Source of the DNA: Thiotrichaceae bacterium UBA4486 | GTDB lineage: Bacteria; Pseudomonadota; Gammaproteobacteria; Eutrophobiales; Eutrophobiaceae | NCBI GenBank assembly: GCA_002389045.1 | Contig: DGNS01000003.1 | Span: 1-47,218 of the forward strand | DNA: 47,218 bases | Direction: 5' to 3' | Shown: in pieces, positions 17,579-26,941 of the stretch | Numbering within the stretch: position 1 is the first letter of the stretch | Layout: each line of letters begins with the position of its first letter | Position numbers and translations under genes: made by a program | The notes under the pieces: model-generated | Told to the model about the DNA's origin: nothing | The model's database searches: none | Seen by the model: only the letters and a program-made list of their open reading frames with translations

Positions 17579-18757
17579 TCACCCACCACCCTTACCCAGC
17601 AAATCCCGAACATACCCCTTCAACTCAAACCACGCCGGCCGCATATCCCCGATCCGGTTCACCTCATGACGGGTGCAACCCGGTCGCGGCGTGAGAAACG
17701 CCACGACCCGTCGCAACTTTTCCCCGGCGCTATAACCACCATCCCGGAGATACAAATACAGACTGTCCACATCACCCAGTAACCATCGCAGCCGTTGCCC
17801 GTTGTGGTACGTCGTCACCGGCGCGGTGGGCTTGCCCAGCGTGATATCACACAGCAGTTTCGGAAAATCCACACCGGCATCGATCGCCAGTTGCAGCGAG
17901 CCCCAGAACCGCGTGTTGACTTCCATCAACCAGGGCCGGCCCTCGGGATCAATACGAAACTCCACCATGGCCACGCCGTGCCAGTCCACGGCGTCCAGCA
18001 AGCGGCGGGTGTGCGAGAGCAGTTCACTATCCACTTTCACCGCTTCCGACAATACGCTGACACCGCCGCCGGGCGGCTTTTCCCGGAGCCGCCGGTGGGC
18101 AAAAAATGCCAGCGGCTGGCCGCGATCATAGATCGCAAAAACCCCGGCGCCGTGGCCGGGGATGAACGCTTGCCGCATGAACGCCCCCATGGGCGTTGCC
18201 GATGATTGAAAGCGCTGCAGATCCGCCTGGTTGTCGATGCGGCTGACCGCGGTGGTATGCCAGGCTCCGTCCACATGAACAACCGACCGCTCCGGCTTGA
18301 TGATGAACGGCAAGTCGGGCTCGCCCGCGGAGGAATACGACGTCATATCAGCAAAGGCTTCACCGGCCGGGTGTGGCACACCGATATCCTCAGCCAGTTC
18401 CATCAGGTGTATCTTGTCGGAGAGCTTCAGCACCCGCTCGACCTCGGCAAATGGCAAATGACAACTCTCAGGCAACTGATCATGATGATGCAGAAGAATC
18501 TGGCTGGATACCTCGGTGACCGGCAGCAGAATATCGATCCCCAGCCGCTCGATGGCAGCGGTCAGCCAGCCAAGGAAGCCGTGTGTATCCGCAAGCGGCG
18601 ACGGACAGGTCAGCGATTCCCGGCAGAAGCGCGATGTCCCGGCCAGGGAATTTTCGGTACAATCGGCCACATAGACATCAAAACCCTGACTGCCGAGCGA
18701 CCTCACCGTTGCCAGTGCGCTGCGCTGGTTTCCATCGAGAACAAGAACTGATGACAT
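17579..18757 (-). CDS. ATP-grasp protein, carbamoyl-phosphate-synthase-like
   Basis: 392 residues. The N-terminal pre-ATP-grasp domain begins with VLVLDGNQRSALATVRSLGSQ, a Rossmann-like loop. The ATP-grasp core has LPFIIKPERS (ATP-binding Lys), AFIPGHGAGVFAIYDRG, and the metal-binding strand WLMEVNTRFWGSL with Glu and Asn near 295-300. The C-terminal 80 residues are specific to this group. Such proteins are common in exosortase A and other EPS loci and may ligate an amino acid or other acid to a sugar or carrier; the substrate is unknown. The gene is GC-rich and convergent with the GT4 gene across a repeat block. An unannotated repeat region lies upstream. Confidence 0.82.
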   Translation of the reverse strand: MSSVLVLDGNQRSALATVRSLGSQGFDVYVADCTENSLAGTSRFCRESLTCPSPLADTHGFLGWLTAAIERLGIDILLPVTEVSSQILLHHHDQLPESCHLPFAEVERVLKLSDKIHLMELAEDIGVPHPAGEAFADMTSYSSAGEPDLPFIIKPERSVVHVDGAWHTTAVSRIDNQADLQRFQSSATPMGAFMRQAFIPGHGAGVFAIYDRGQPLAFFAHRRLREKPPGGGVSVLSEAVKVDSELLSHTRRLLDAVDWHGVAMVEFRIDPEGRPWLMEVNTRFWGSLQLAIDAGVDFPKLLCDITLGKPTAPVTTYHNGQRLRWLLGDVDSLYLYLRDGGYSAGEKLRRVVAFLTPRPGCTRHEVNRIGDMRPAWFELKGYVRDLLGKGGG

Positions 18758-18928
18758 TGTTGATAAATACGCTTTTGCAGGATAAAGAATTTATACAGGA
18801 CTTATTTCAAGATAAACAGACGAATGCACATTAACCAACGAACAGTATTATCATTCCGCCCCGGAATTGCACACCTCCATGGCATGCCCCAGCCGAAATC
18901 AACAGACACACCGTCATCAAGGCGGTTA

Positions 18929-19420
18929 CCGGAATCAACTACTACGCTGTCATCCCGGAGAATACCAGAATCAACTACTACTCTGTCATCCCGAACCATG
19001 TCCCGAAACGTAGTGAGGGAGCTTGTGAGGGATCTTATGTCACCCCGGCGAAACCTTTCCTCGCAAAAGTTGCTACCAGAACCAACAAATACCCCGTCAT
19101 TCCCGCGCAGGCGGGAATCCAGTCAAACAAGCATGCATTCAATCCAACTTCAACCACTGAAGGCTGGTACTCACTGGAAATTGCATTTGTATTTCCACCA
19201 TCCATATCAGCTACATCACCATGAAACCAGCTTGTCATCATATGCTTTCTCGCGACACTCCGTCATCCCGGAAAATGCCGGTATCAACTACTATTTGTCA
19301 TCCCGAACCCTGTCCCGAAGTATAGCGAGGGAACTTGTGAGGGATCTAAGGCGGCTACCGGGATCAACTACTACTCTGTCATCCCGAACGAACGTGAGGG
19401 ATCTTATGAGGGATCTTATA
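18929..19420. repeat. intergenic repeats of the TCATCCCG / GTGAGGGATCTTA family
   Basis: At least three units share ATCAACTACTACnCTGTCAT, then CCCGAA, GTCCCGAA, a GTAGYGAGGGA stretch and CTTGTGAGGGATCT, near 18929-19040, 19260-19345 and 19361-19420. A dRS3-like ATTCCC-GCGCAGGC-GGGAAT unit lies at 19095-19123. A related unit occurs at 45150-45236. Together they produce a long open frame (18824-19510) that I regard as non-coding. Nothing else is visible between 18758 and 19539. Confidence 0.75.
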
Positions 19421-19539
19421 TCATCACGAATGCGCGCAGCCGAAACCCAGTCAACAAACCACAAGGACAAATTGGTTTTCAACAATGACTGCAAGACCAA
19501 TCCATCTTGAATCCTGATAACCGGAGCAATCAAGGTCTA

Positions 19540-20100
19540 ATGGACGGATACATAAAAAACAATTTCGGCTCAAGGCGAGGGCTTTACCAATACTGCAAAG
19601 CCTGGATACTGCAACAGTTTGGTTACTGGAACCGCTATACCGATATCCCGTTTGATAAAGTAAAACGCTTGATATTCATCTGCAATGGCAACATCTGCCG
19701 CAGCCCGCTGGCCGAGGCGGTCGCCAGGGAGGCCGGATTCAAGGCTGAATCATTCGGACTCGAATGCACCCGTGGCGCGAAAGCCGACCCGAGGGCAATC
19801 CAGTTCGCCGAAAACAAAGGTTATGATATCAACAGCCACAGCGCCAGGCCAATTGAGGATTACAGTCCCGAAACGGGCGATCTGATCGTCGGCATGGAAC
19901 TGGAACATATCGAGACACCATGTATCGAAAAACAAGACAGCACATACCGTACATTACTGGGCCTTTGGGGCGATAATCCCCTTTCCTACATTCACGATCC
20001 CTATAACACCAACCCAGCCTATTTTAATAAATGCGAAAACGACGTAATCGAAAGGACGCGGAGGTTGTTGCAGAACCTCCAGTGTGGTCCAAAGGCATAG
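19540..20100 (+). CDS. low-molecular-weight protein-tyrosine phosphatase
   Basis: 186 residues. FICNGNICRSPLAEA contains the C-x5-R-S loop (Cys48, Arg54, Ser55), and YIHDPYN near the end supplies the general-acid Asp-Pro. These phosphatases dephosphorylate BY-kinases (Wzc-type) and so regulate EPS chain length and export. There are about 43 residues before the core, longer than the classic 150-residue enzyme. I chose the ATG at 19540 with AAGG five bases upstream; a TTG at 19507 would extend it into repeat DNA. The matching tyrosine kinase is not in the window. The 3' end overlaps the next gene by 70 bases. Confidence 0.88.
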   Translation: MDGYIKNNFGSRRGLYQYCKAWILQQFGYWNRYTDIPFDKVKRLIFICNGNICRSPLAEAVAREAGFKAESFGLECTRGAKADPRAIQFAENKGYDINSHSARPIEDYSPETGDLIVGMELEHIETPCIEKQDSTYRTLLGLWGDNPLSYIHDPYNTNPAYFNKCENDVIERTRRLLQNLQCGPKA

Positions 20101-21338
20101 AGCCTTTCCTCAGGCTGGATCCCGGTGCTATCTGGCGTCATTTCAAGGGCGAGACCTTCGCCTTTAAAATGATCTGTATATACCTGGTATTTGAATATGT
20201 CAGGCCACAGTCGATCATGCCACAGTTCGATATCATACCATGGTCGCAGACTTTCATTATTCTTTCTGCGATTGGATTGCTGGTAGAGAAGAAAAAAGTA
20301 TTAACCAGCGATCCTGCGACTAAATGGATGTTACTCTTTTTTGTTGCGATCTTGATTTGCAGCTATACGGCTTATTTTCCTGAGTATTCCTGGAATAGAC
20401 TGATTAACTTTTATAGCTGGCTGATTATTTATTTTTTGATAATTAACATCGTCAACACCCGTGAACGCCTGATTATTTTTCTCATCATTTTCTTTCTGGC
20501 AAGTTTCAAGCTGTCACTGTTTGGTGCGAAAACCTGGGCCATGCGAGGTTTTTCATTCACATCATGGGGTATGATGGGCCCTCCCGGGTTTTTTCAAAAT
20601 TCCGGAGAGCTTGCCATACAGATGATCATCTTTACCTTCTTGTCTTATCAATTTATACAAATCATAAAAAACTGGATAAGCCGGAATCTTTATATTGCTC
20701 TTTTATTATTGTTACCCATGACCGGATTCATGACCATCATGGCCTCCTCAAGCAGGGGAGGTCAACTGGCTTTTCTGATCGCCGCCGCATTTTATTTCAA
20801 ATCAAAAATCAACTTTACAAATCTGACAGCGGCAGTACTTGTCGGAGTATTGTTCTGGAATCTGATGCCCGAGGAACAGATGCAACGTTTTGAGCAAATG
20901 GGTGAGGATGAGTCATCCCAGCAAAGGTTGCTTTACTGGGAAAATGGCATTGAGATGTGGAAAGAAAATAAATGGGCAGGGGTCGGTTATTATAACTTTC
21001 AGCCATATTTTGAAAAAAACTATCCAGAAGATATCTTGAGTTACAAAGGTGCCGAACTGCCACACAATATATTCATACAGATTTTGACAGACCTGGGCCT
21101 AGTTGGAATGATTCCGTATCTTTTTTTGATTAAAAATACCTTTTTAAAACATAGAAAGAGAAACGAGGGTACGATGACCCATGAGTTTGCCAATGGCTTT
21201 AATGCGGCAATTATAGGCTTTTACATAGCAGGACAATTTGTCTCAGTTGTCTATTACCCGTTTATGTGGATACATCTGGCTTTCGTTGTCTGTATCAGAA
21301 ATATATCCTCCCGTTATTCCAGCCCGGCTGTAGCATAA
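20031..21338 (+). CDS. O-antigen-ligase-like membrane protein (XrtA-associated)
   Basis: 435 residues with about ten hydrophobic segments. It fits the Wzy/WaaL fold: VFEYVRPQSIMPQFDIIPW after the first helix (a hallmark of the exosortase-A-associated ligase family), TIMASSSRGGQLAFLIAAAF, and a long outer loop ending in WAGVGYYNFQPYF and ELPHNIFIQILTDLG. Ligases and polymerases of this fold use undecaprenyl-diphosphate-linked glycans at the periplasmic face. The ATG at 20031 lies inside the phosphatase gene with no ribosome site. Alternatives are a GTG at 20082 and an ATG at 20169, so the start is uncertain. The stop overlaps the next ATG (TAATG), indicating coupling. Confidence 0.85.
   Translation: MRKRRNRKDAEVVAEPPVWSKGIEPFLRLDPGAIWRHFKGETFAFKMICIYLVFEYVRPQSIMPQFDIIPWSQTFIILSAIGLLVEKKKVLTSDPATKWMLLFFVAILICSYTAYFPEYSWNRLINFYSWLIIYFLIINIVNTRERLIIFLIIFFLASFKLSLFGAKTWAMRGFSFTSWGMMGPPGFFQNSGELAIQMIIFTFLSYQFIQIIKNWISRNLYIALLLLLPMTGFMTIMASSSRGGQLAFLIAAAFYFKSKINFTNLTAAVLVGVLFWNLMPEEQMQRFEQMGEDESSQQRLLYWENGIEMWKENKWAGVGYYNFQPYFEKNYPEDILSYKGAELPHNIFIQILTDLGLVGMIPYLFLIKNTFLKHRKRNEGTMTHEFANGFNAAIIGFYIAGQFVSVVYYPFMWIHLAFVVCIRNISSRYSSPAVA
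20060..20080 (+). promoter_or_regulatory. hairpin sequestering a Shine-Dalgarno-like GGAGG
   Basis: GGAGGTT (20060-20066) pairs perfectly with AACCTCC (20074-20080) across a 7-base loop. It lies inside the phosphatase 3' coding end, just before an in-frame GTG (20082) of the ligase gene. A ribosome finishing the phosphatase would melt it. The GGAGG to GTG distance (17 bases) is too long for a normal site, so a role in coupling is speculative. Confidence 0.3.
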
Positions 21339-22582
21339 TGAAAATCCTCTGGTTGTCCCACCTTCTGCCCTGGCCCCTGAAAGCCGGCGTTATCATGCGT
21401 TGCTATCAACTGATTACGGAACTGGCGGCGGAAAATCAGATTGATATTCTGGCCTTTCATCAGCCGAGACTTATGGCGCCGATGGTGGATGATCTTGAAA
21501 AAGGCAAGTTAATAGCAATCGACGAAGTATCAAAATTCGCCAATGTCCTCTCGGTACATAAAATACCCTGTGATACCCGCCAAAATGGCGCGGCGAGACT
21601 GGCAGTGTCGTCGCTCTTTTCGTTATCAGGTTATACCGTCCAATGGCTTGAGTCGCGTGATTTCAGAATCGCGCTGCGGCGGGCGCTGGATGAATCTCAA
21701 TATGATCTGATACACGTCGATACAATCAGTTTCATGTGTTATATGGATGTTATTCTCAAAACGGGTTTGCCGGTTGTTCTTGATCATCACAACATTGAAT
21801 CACACATGATGTTCAGAAGAGCAGGCAAGGAAAAGAACCTGTTTAAAAAACTGTTTTTCTACCAGGAAGCGCTGAAAATCGAGCATACGGAGAAAAGCTA
21901 TTGCCCCAGGGTTGCACATAATATTACCTGTTCCGATGAAGATACAGGCCGGCTCGGGAAAATCGCACCTGAAGCCAGGGTAACCACGATACCAAATGCA
22001 ATTGATACCCGGAAGTATGAGGTACCGAAGGAGTACAAGAGTATCAACCGGCTGGTTTTCTTCGGTACCATGAACTGGTATCCGAATATTGAAGCAGTTG
22101 AGTATATTATCAGGTATTTGTCGCCTGTTCTTGCCAGTGAGTTTCCAGAGTTATCAATTGATATCATCGGTGCCAATCCCCCGGAATTTCTACGTTCACT
22201 GGCCAGTAGCACGCCCAATGTCACGTTACATGGATTTGTCAACAGCCTTGATGATTACACCAGCGACGCCGCCTTTCTGTGTCCAATTACTGATGGTGGT
22301 GGAACGAAACTCAAGATTGTCGAGGCGATGGCTATGTCAATGCCCATATTGTGTCATCCGATTGCTGCTGAAGGCATTGATATTGTAAATGGGAAAGAGG
22401 TGATTTTCTGCAACACTGCTGAGGATTACCTTGATTCTATCCGTAAGATTATCGTAGAGCCCGGGTTTTGCAATCAGTTGAGGAATCATGCAAGAGAAAA
22501 ATGCGAAGACACCTACAGTTATGAAGTAGTCGGAAGGAGATTAAGACAGCTCTACAGTCAATTGCATGGCGGGGTTTTGTGA
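21338..22582 (+). CDS. GT4-family glycosyltransferase (sugar transferase with XrtA context)
   Basis: 414 residues from the ATG that overlaps the upstream TAA (TAATG). Motifs: HLLPWPLKAGVIMRCYQLI near the start, VLDHHNIESHMMFRRAG, TTIPNAIDTRKYE, FFGTMNWYPNIEAVEYI and DGGGTKLKIVEAMAMSMPI with the donor-site Glu. This FFGTMxWxPN ... GGGTRLKxLEA pattern belongs to the GT4-like family frequent in exosortase A loci. The enzyme is cytosolic or membrane-associated. It is part of an operon running phosphatase, ligase, GT4, amidotransferase, with gaps of one overlap and three bases. An upstream in-frame extension to 21266 lies inside the ligase gene and is not supported. Confidence 0.9.
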   Translation: MKILWLSHLLPWPLKAGVIMRCYQLITELAAENQIDILAFHQPRLMAPMVDDLEKGKLIAIDEVSKFANVLSVHKIPCDTRQNGAARLAVSSLFSLSGYTVQWLESRDFRIALRRALDESQYDLIHVDTISFMCYMDVILKTGLPVVLDHHNIESHMMFRRAGKEKNLFKKLFFYQEALKIEHTEKSYCPRVAHNITCSDEDTGRLGKIAPEARVTTIPNAIDTRKYEVPKEYKSINRLVFFGTMNWYPNIEAVEYIIRYLSPVLASEFPELSIDIIGANPPEFLRSLASSTPNVTLHGFVNSLDDYTSDAAFLCPITDGGGTKLKIVEAMAMSMPILCHPIAAEGIDIVNGKEVIFCNTAEDYLDSIRKIIVEPGFCNQLRNHAREKCEDTYSYEVVGRRLRQLYSQLHGGVL

Positions 22583-22585
22583 TAC

Positions 22586-24556
22586 ATGTGCGGTATTGTC
22601 GGCGTCTGGAGCACGGTTGACCATAATCAGGAAAAGGTTCGAATTAAATCGGCACTGAAGGCAATAGCGCATCGTGGTCCTGACAACGAAGGCATTTTTG
22701 TTGAACCAGAGCATGGTCTCTTACTGGGGCATCGCAGGTTATCGATTCAGGACTTAAGTGAGGCCGGTAACCAACCGATGCATTCCTCCACCGGGCGATA
22801 TGTCATCGTGTTCAATGGTGAAATTTACAATTTCCGTGAATTGCGAAAAGCACTGGAAGCCGGTAATCAGGATTTTTGTGGTCACAGTGACACTGAAATT
22901 ATTCTGGCTGCTGTGGAAAAGTACGGGATTGAAGAGGCCATGCAGTCGTTTAATGGCATGTTCGCATTTGCACTATACGATCGCCGTCAAAACACATTGC
23001 ATATAGCCCGTGACAGAATGGGCGAAAAACCTTTGTATCTGTATTACTCGAACAAACGATTTGTTTTTTGTTCGGAGCTGAAGGGAATTCTGGAATGTGT
23101 AGATGAACCGCAGGCAATCGACAGAAGTGCGGTGGCGAGTTATTTCCACTACGGTTATTTTCCGGTGACCGAGACACCCTTTGTCAATATCAAAAAACTA
23201 CCACCGGCTCGACTACTGACGATATCAAGCGACATATTGTCTGGTACAAGCACCACCTCCGGTATTCTCGGCTATGCAAGGCAGTACTGGAAAAATCAGA
23301 TCAACCATGAAGATATGCCGGTTGATGCGTCAAGGACCGGGCCGGTTATCAGTTTATTCAGTGATTTGTTGCGTGATGTCGTCCGACAGCACGCCATCGC
23401 GGACGTTGATGTGGGGGTGTTTCTCTCGGGCGGTATCGATTCCAGCCTCGTTACTGCCATACTGGGCGATGTCAGTGAACGGCGACCAAAGTCATTCACG
23501 GTGGCTTTCAAACACCCTACCTATAACGAGGCCGGTTTTGCACGTGACGTGGCGAGACACCTCGGCACGGAGCATTGTGAAATCGAGCTTGACCAGACAG
23601 AATGTCTGACGCAAATGGATGAAATCATGCATTATCATGATGAGCCCTTTGCAGATGCTTCCTTTCTGCCAACGTACCTGATCAGCCGCGAAGCAAGAAA
23701 ACATGTCAAGGTCTGCCTGTCCGGTGATGGCGGTGATGAATTATTTGCCGGTTATAACCGTTACATTTCCGGCGCACGGGCTTACAGGTGGAAACAATCC
23801 ATGCCAGAAGTAGTGAATGCCGGGCTGGCACATATTCTCACGGCATTACCCGGGGATTTCTATGACAAAGTTTACGGCTTTGCTGCAGGCTTGCGTAAAC
23901 CAGGCAAGGCTGGTCAAAAAGATATCGGTGACAAGATCAGGAAAATTGCACAAATACTTAATTCTGGTAGCGCTGCGGATTGTTATGACGAACTCATGGC
24001 TTTCTGGCGGTCTCCACCGTTATTAGACTGGCAGGGTCAGGATCTGAACAAATATCGTGAATTCAGTAGTAGTTTCGAACAACACTTTATTACTACAGCC
24101 ATGTTCGCTGATCAGGGTAATTACCTGGTATCGGATAACCTTTTCAAAGTCGATAGAGCGGCCATGGCTAATTCCATGGAAGTACGATTGCCATTGCTGG
24201 ACAGAAGAATCGTGGAATACGCCAATGGACTGGGATTACCCTACAAGTATTCACAAGGCCAGAGCAAATGGATGTTGAGGCAGGTTTTATATCAGCATGT
24301 TCCGCAGTCGCTGATTGACCGGCCTAAAATGGGGTTTTCCGTACCGCTGGGTGACTGGTTTAAAAATGAATTACGATCCAGCCTTGAAGGCTGTATCAGC
24401 AGAATTGGTGAAGATGATGAGATCGGCCTTGATTACAATATGATATCCGGAGTCATGAATGAGCATTTCTCCGGTATAAGAAATAATGCAAACAGGTTAT
24501 GGGCTGTATATTCTTATGTCGAATGGGTTAACAGAAATAAAGATTATATCCAATGA
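22586..24556 (+). CDS. asparagine-synthase-like amidotransferase, XrtA-associated
   Basis: 656 residues. It starts MCGIVGVW, with Cys2 as the class II glutamine amidotransferase nucleophile, followed by HRGPDNEG, GHRRLSI and FNGEIYN. The synthetase domain has the ATP-pyrophosphatase loop VFLSGGIDSSLVTA near 273-286 and LSGDGGDELFAGYNRY near 383-398. Near the end RPKMGFSVPLGDWF is conserved in EPS-linked members. The family amidates a carboxylate using glutamine; in exosortase A loci the target is thought to be a uronic acid or similar precursor rather than aspartate. Three bases separate it from the GT4 gene. It is the last gene of the run. Confidence 0.93.
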   Translation: MCGIVGVWSTVDHNQEKVRIKSALKAIAHRGPDNEGIFVEPEHGLLLGHRRLSIQDLSEAGNQPMHSSTGRYVIVFNGEIYNFRELRKALEAGNQDFCGHSDTEIILAAVEKYGIEEAMQSFNGMFAFALYDRRQNTLHIARDRMGEKPLYLYYSNKRFVFCSELKGILECVDEPQAIDRSAVASYFHYGYFPVTETPFVNIKKLPPARLLTISSDILSGTSTTSGILGYARQYWKNQINHEDMPVDASRTGPVISLFSDLLRDVVRQHAIADVDVGVFLSGGIDSSLVTAILGDVSERRPKSFTVAFKHPTYNEAGFARDVARHLGTEHCEIELDQTECLTQMDEIMHYHDEPFADASFLPTYLISREARKHVKVCLSGDGGDELFAGYNRYISGARAYRWKQSMPEVVNAGLAHILTALPGDFYDKVYGFAAGLRKPGKAGQKDIGDKIRKIAQILNSGSAADCYDELMAFWRSPPLLDWQGQDLNKYREFSSSFEQHFITTAMFADQGNYLVSDNLFKVDRAAMANSMEVRLPLLDRRIVEYANGLGLPYKYSQGQSKWMLRQVLYQHVPQSLIDRPKMGFSVPLGDWFKNELRSSLEGCISRIGEDDEIGLDYNMISGVMNEHFSGIRNNANRLWAVYSYVEWVNRNKDYIQ

Positions 24557-24660
24557 TAATGTATTACCCTATACATGAAATTTTGCGCAATTTTATGAAG
24601 AGAAAATAGATATAATTCATCGAATGTTATAGCTGATCCAATATAAGTCGAATAAATTAA

Positions 24661-25857
24661 TTACTGAATATCGGCCTCTCCGGGTGCTAGTGGATAAGAC
24701 CCGCTGGGATTGGGTACAGGTCCAATCTTGCTGGTTGCAATTGCGACGTCATCAAAATACATGGAGCCAGCATCTTCATTTGTCTTTTGCCAGTTGCCAA
24801 CGATTGATATATCACTGAGGTCTCCATATTCGATACCTGTATTTACACGCAAGGGTACAGACGCATCGGCACCTGCGGGCGCTGCATACAACTCGAAAGT
24901 GCCGTCAGAAGCACCCAATGCGCTCTCTCTTTTGAAGACTTCTTCAATGTAATACCAACGATTTTTTTCAATCGGTAATATTTTAGCAAAATATTTACCG
25001 GCGATGCCTAGTTGATCCACCTCAAGACTACTATTGCGCTGAACCATCAAAATTAAAAAATGTGCTTTCGGCGGTCCTCCTTTCTTGAAGTGAGCATAAC
25101 CTAATTTAATACCTATATTAGGCATGATTGTCTCACTCGGAACATAAATATACATTCGCCTGGCAAGCGTTCCACCAAAAGGGAAATGGGCAGCACTTAC
25201 TGGATTCCCACCACCCTCGCGAAGATAATTGATGCCCAGGTTGCAGTCAGAACGTCTATCGCCACTGTTACAGATCTTTACAATTCTGATTTCGTCCCCA
25301 TCATCAAAATCTCCGTCGCCCTGCAAGTCGTTTTGAAAAGGTGCATTACCGACAAAATCAAGCCGATCGCCGGTGACGGATTGTACCTGCCAACGCGCCC
25401 ATCTGTCAGTGCTGTTGTAAACCCGCATTTGTGAATCAGGCAATTCTGGAAATTCAGCAGTCAGGTCTGTACCGGCATTATCCTGAAAAAAAGTCCGGTC
25501 GTTTTCGCCAGATTTCATGAAAAAGGTTTTTGACCCGCTGATGCACACATTACAGAAATTATTTCTTCCTGCGAAGTTCAGTCGCAGGGAATATTTACCG
25601 CTATGCTTGTAGGCAAGACTGCGGGTGTAAATATCCCCCTCTCCGAACATCATGCCGAATACATTAGAAACAGGATCAAAAGGAGTTTGCCATTCAAGAA
25701 CCGGGTTGGGGGTGGGAACAGGGGTGACTGGATCAAAAAGAGGGGCTTCGAAGTCGTCCTCAAATAAGGTTGCGGCCTGGACACTGGCTGAGAGCAACAA
25801 TAACAGGGCGTGACAGGCTGTGAGCCTGATCAGGAGTTGTTTATTGGATAACCTCAT
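24661..25857 (-). CDS. secreted jelly-roll (polysaccharide-lyase-like) protein
   Basis: 398 residues from the ATG at 25855-25857, which has GGAG seven to eight bases upstream; an in-frame extension to 25935 lacks such a site. Residues 1-28 are a signal peptide ending SVQA. The rest is beta-rich: HSGKYSLRLNFAGRNNFCN, ARRMYIYVPSETIMPN, RWYYIEEVFKRES, DGTFELYAAPAG and GSMYFDDVAIATS. This spacing resembles concanavalin-like folds such as heparin-lyase-type proteins, though I cannot match a catalytic set. It could bind or trim the EPS made by the locus. A FCNVC pair and other Cys may form disulfides. No PEP-CTERM tail is present. It faces the amidotransferase gene tail to tail. Confidence 0.65.
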   Translation of the reverse strand: MRLSNKQLLIRLTACHALLLLLSASVQAATLFEDDFEAPLFDPVTPVPTPNPVLEWQTPFDPVSNVFGMMFGEGDIYTRSLAYKHSGKYSLRLNFAGRNNFCNVCISGSKTFFMKSGENDRTFFQDNAGTDLTAEFPELPDSQMRVYNSTDRWARWQVQSVTGDRLDFVGNAPFQNDLQGDGDFDDGDEIRIVKICNSGDRRSDCNLGINYLREGGGNPVSAAHFPFGGTLARRMYIYVPSETIMPNIGIKLGYAHFKKGGPPKAHFLILMVQRNSSLEVDQLGIAGKYFAKILPIEKNRWYYIEEVFKRESALGASDGTFELYAAPAGADASVPLRVNTGIEYGDLSDISIVGNWQKTNEDAGSMYFDDVAIATSKIGPVPNPSGSYPLAPGEADIQ

Positions 25858-26163
25858 AGATATTCTCCAACGGGTATATTGATCCGGTAAATTCATAAAG
25901 GTCGATAGGGAATGACCAATACCAATCATGTACATTACAACAGCATCATATATGATTCAGAGCAATTATGGACTCAGCAAATATTATGGCGTAATCCAAT
26001 GATTATTCTAGCAACTTAGTGTGAACATATTCACATCCGAAAATATAGTCGCTCGATTCCCAATGCGGGAATTTACTATTGATAATGGTCAGTTCATAAG
26101 CTGGAAATCAGCGCGAGGTCACCACTAAATATAGTAAATACAATAAGTTATATTCCGCACAAC
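25858..26163. other. AT-rich spacer without a gene
   Basis: The 306-bp gap lies upstream of the secreted protein and downstream of the broken sulfotransferase, both on the minus strand. It must hold the promoter of the secreted-protein gene. I see no dispersed repeat copy and no clear terminator. Confidence 0.5.
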
Positions 26164-26860
26164 TTACCCAGGAAATACGTAACCATGGCGAGTGATGATA
26201 AACAGTTCATGCTCCGCGACCAGTTTACCTGTCTCGTTATCCTGTCTCGTTATTGTAATAATCTTCTGTTTTTCCACGCGAAGAGGTATTGGATATACGA
26301 TTTCGCCCATCCTGTATCATTCGCCTGTCTGTATCCGAGAGCGGTATTCCGGCATTATCCAGAGCATAAGTGTGGTCCTCTTCCAGTGCTTCGTTTCTGA
26401 TGATAAAACGGGTAATATCGTAGTTAATCCATATATTGATCAGGTTTTCGGCTGCCACCGGCGAATGACGGTGGTGTCATCTATGCCACGATAGATGTCG
26501 CGCCAGAGTGCAACCGATTTTTTCACATCCTTGAAGTATCTGGCGATACCATAGTTCTGCTGTCAAATGATTATTCCCCATCTTTTTTGCTAATTGACGA
26601 TAGTTATAGAGCAGATCCAGACCTCGGGTAAGCTGAGAGTGAACACTGCCATGACCGGAACAACCATAGGCCCAGTGTGAGACATACCAGTCCCAGGGAT
26701 GTCGCACCGAACCGATAATATAACGGTCATGATATTGCTTGTGTACCCGGTTATGTTTGCTGATACGCTGCCCGTTCGAAATTTTCTCCAACAAGTTTAG
26801 AATATGCGTGCCGCCTGTCTTGTGCAGCTCCACGAACACCAGTTTGTCAGAGATAAACAT
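26164..26860 (-). pseudogene. sulfotransferase (Sulfotransfer_2-like), frameshifted
   Basis: The start at 26858-26860 has AAGGA nine bases upstream. The N-terminal frame has the PAPS loop VELHKTGGTHILNLLEKI and the 3'-phosphate motif GSVRHPWDWYVSHW. After about residue 103 the similarity moves to other frames: YFKDVKKSVALWRDIYRGID (near 26485-26545), then NINIWxNYD-like sequence to YYNNETG, and after another shift KLVAEHELFIITRHGY to a stop at 26164-26166. The last shift is explained by a tandem duplication of 13 bases (ATAACGAGACAGG) near 26227-26255. The gene is therefore dead or carries several errors. It is divergent from an intact sulfotransferase gene 81 bases away. Confidence 0.8.
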
Positions 26861-26941
26861 GAAATCAGGTTCCTTGCGGAAAAAAAATAAGAATACAGGT
26901 AACATCCAAAGTAAATGCAAAGCTAATTGTATGTAGAGCTA

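Noticed and set aside
18824..19510. 228-aa open frame on the plus strand
   Set aside because: It is built almost wholly of dispersed repeat units (ATCAACTACTAC, GTGAGGGATCTTA, dRS3-like), has no domain-like pattern and no family similarity I recognise.
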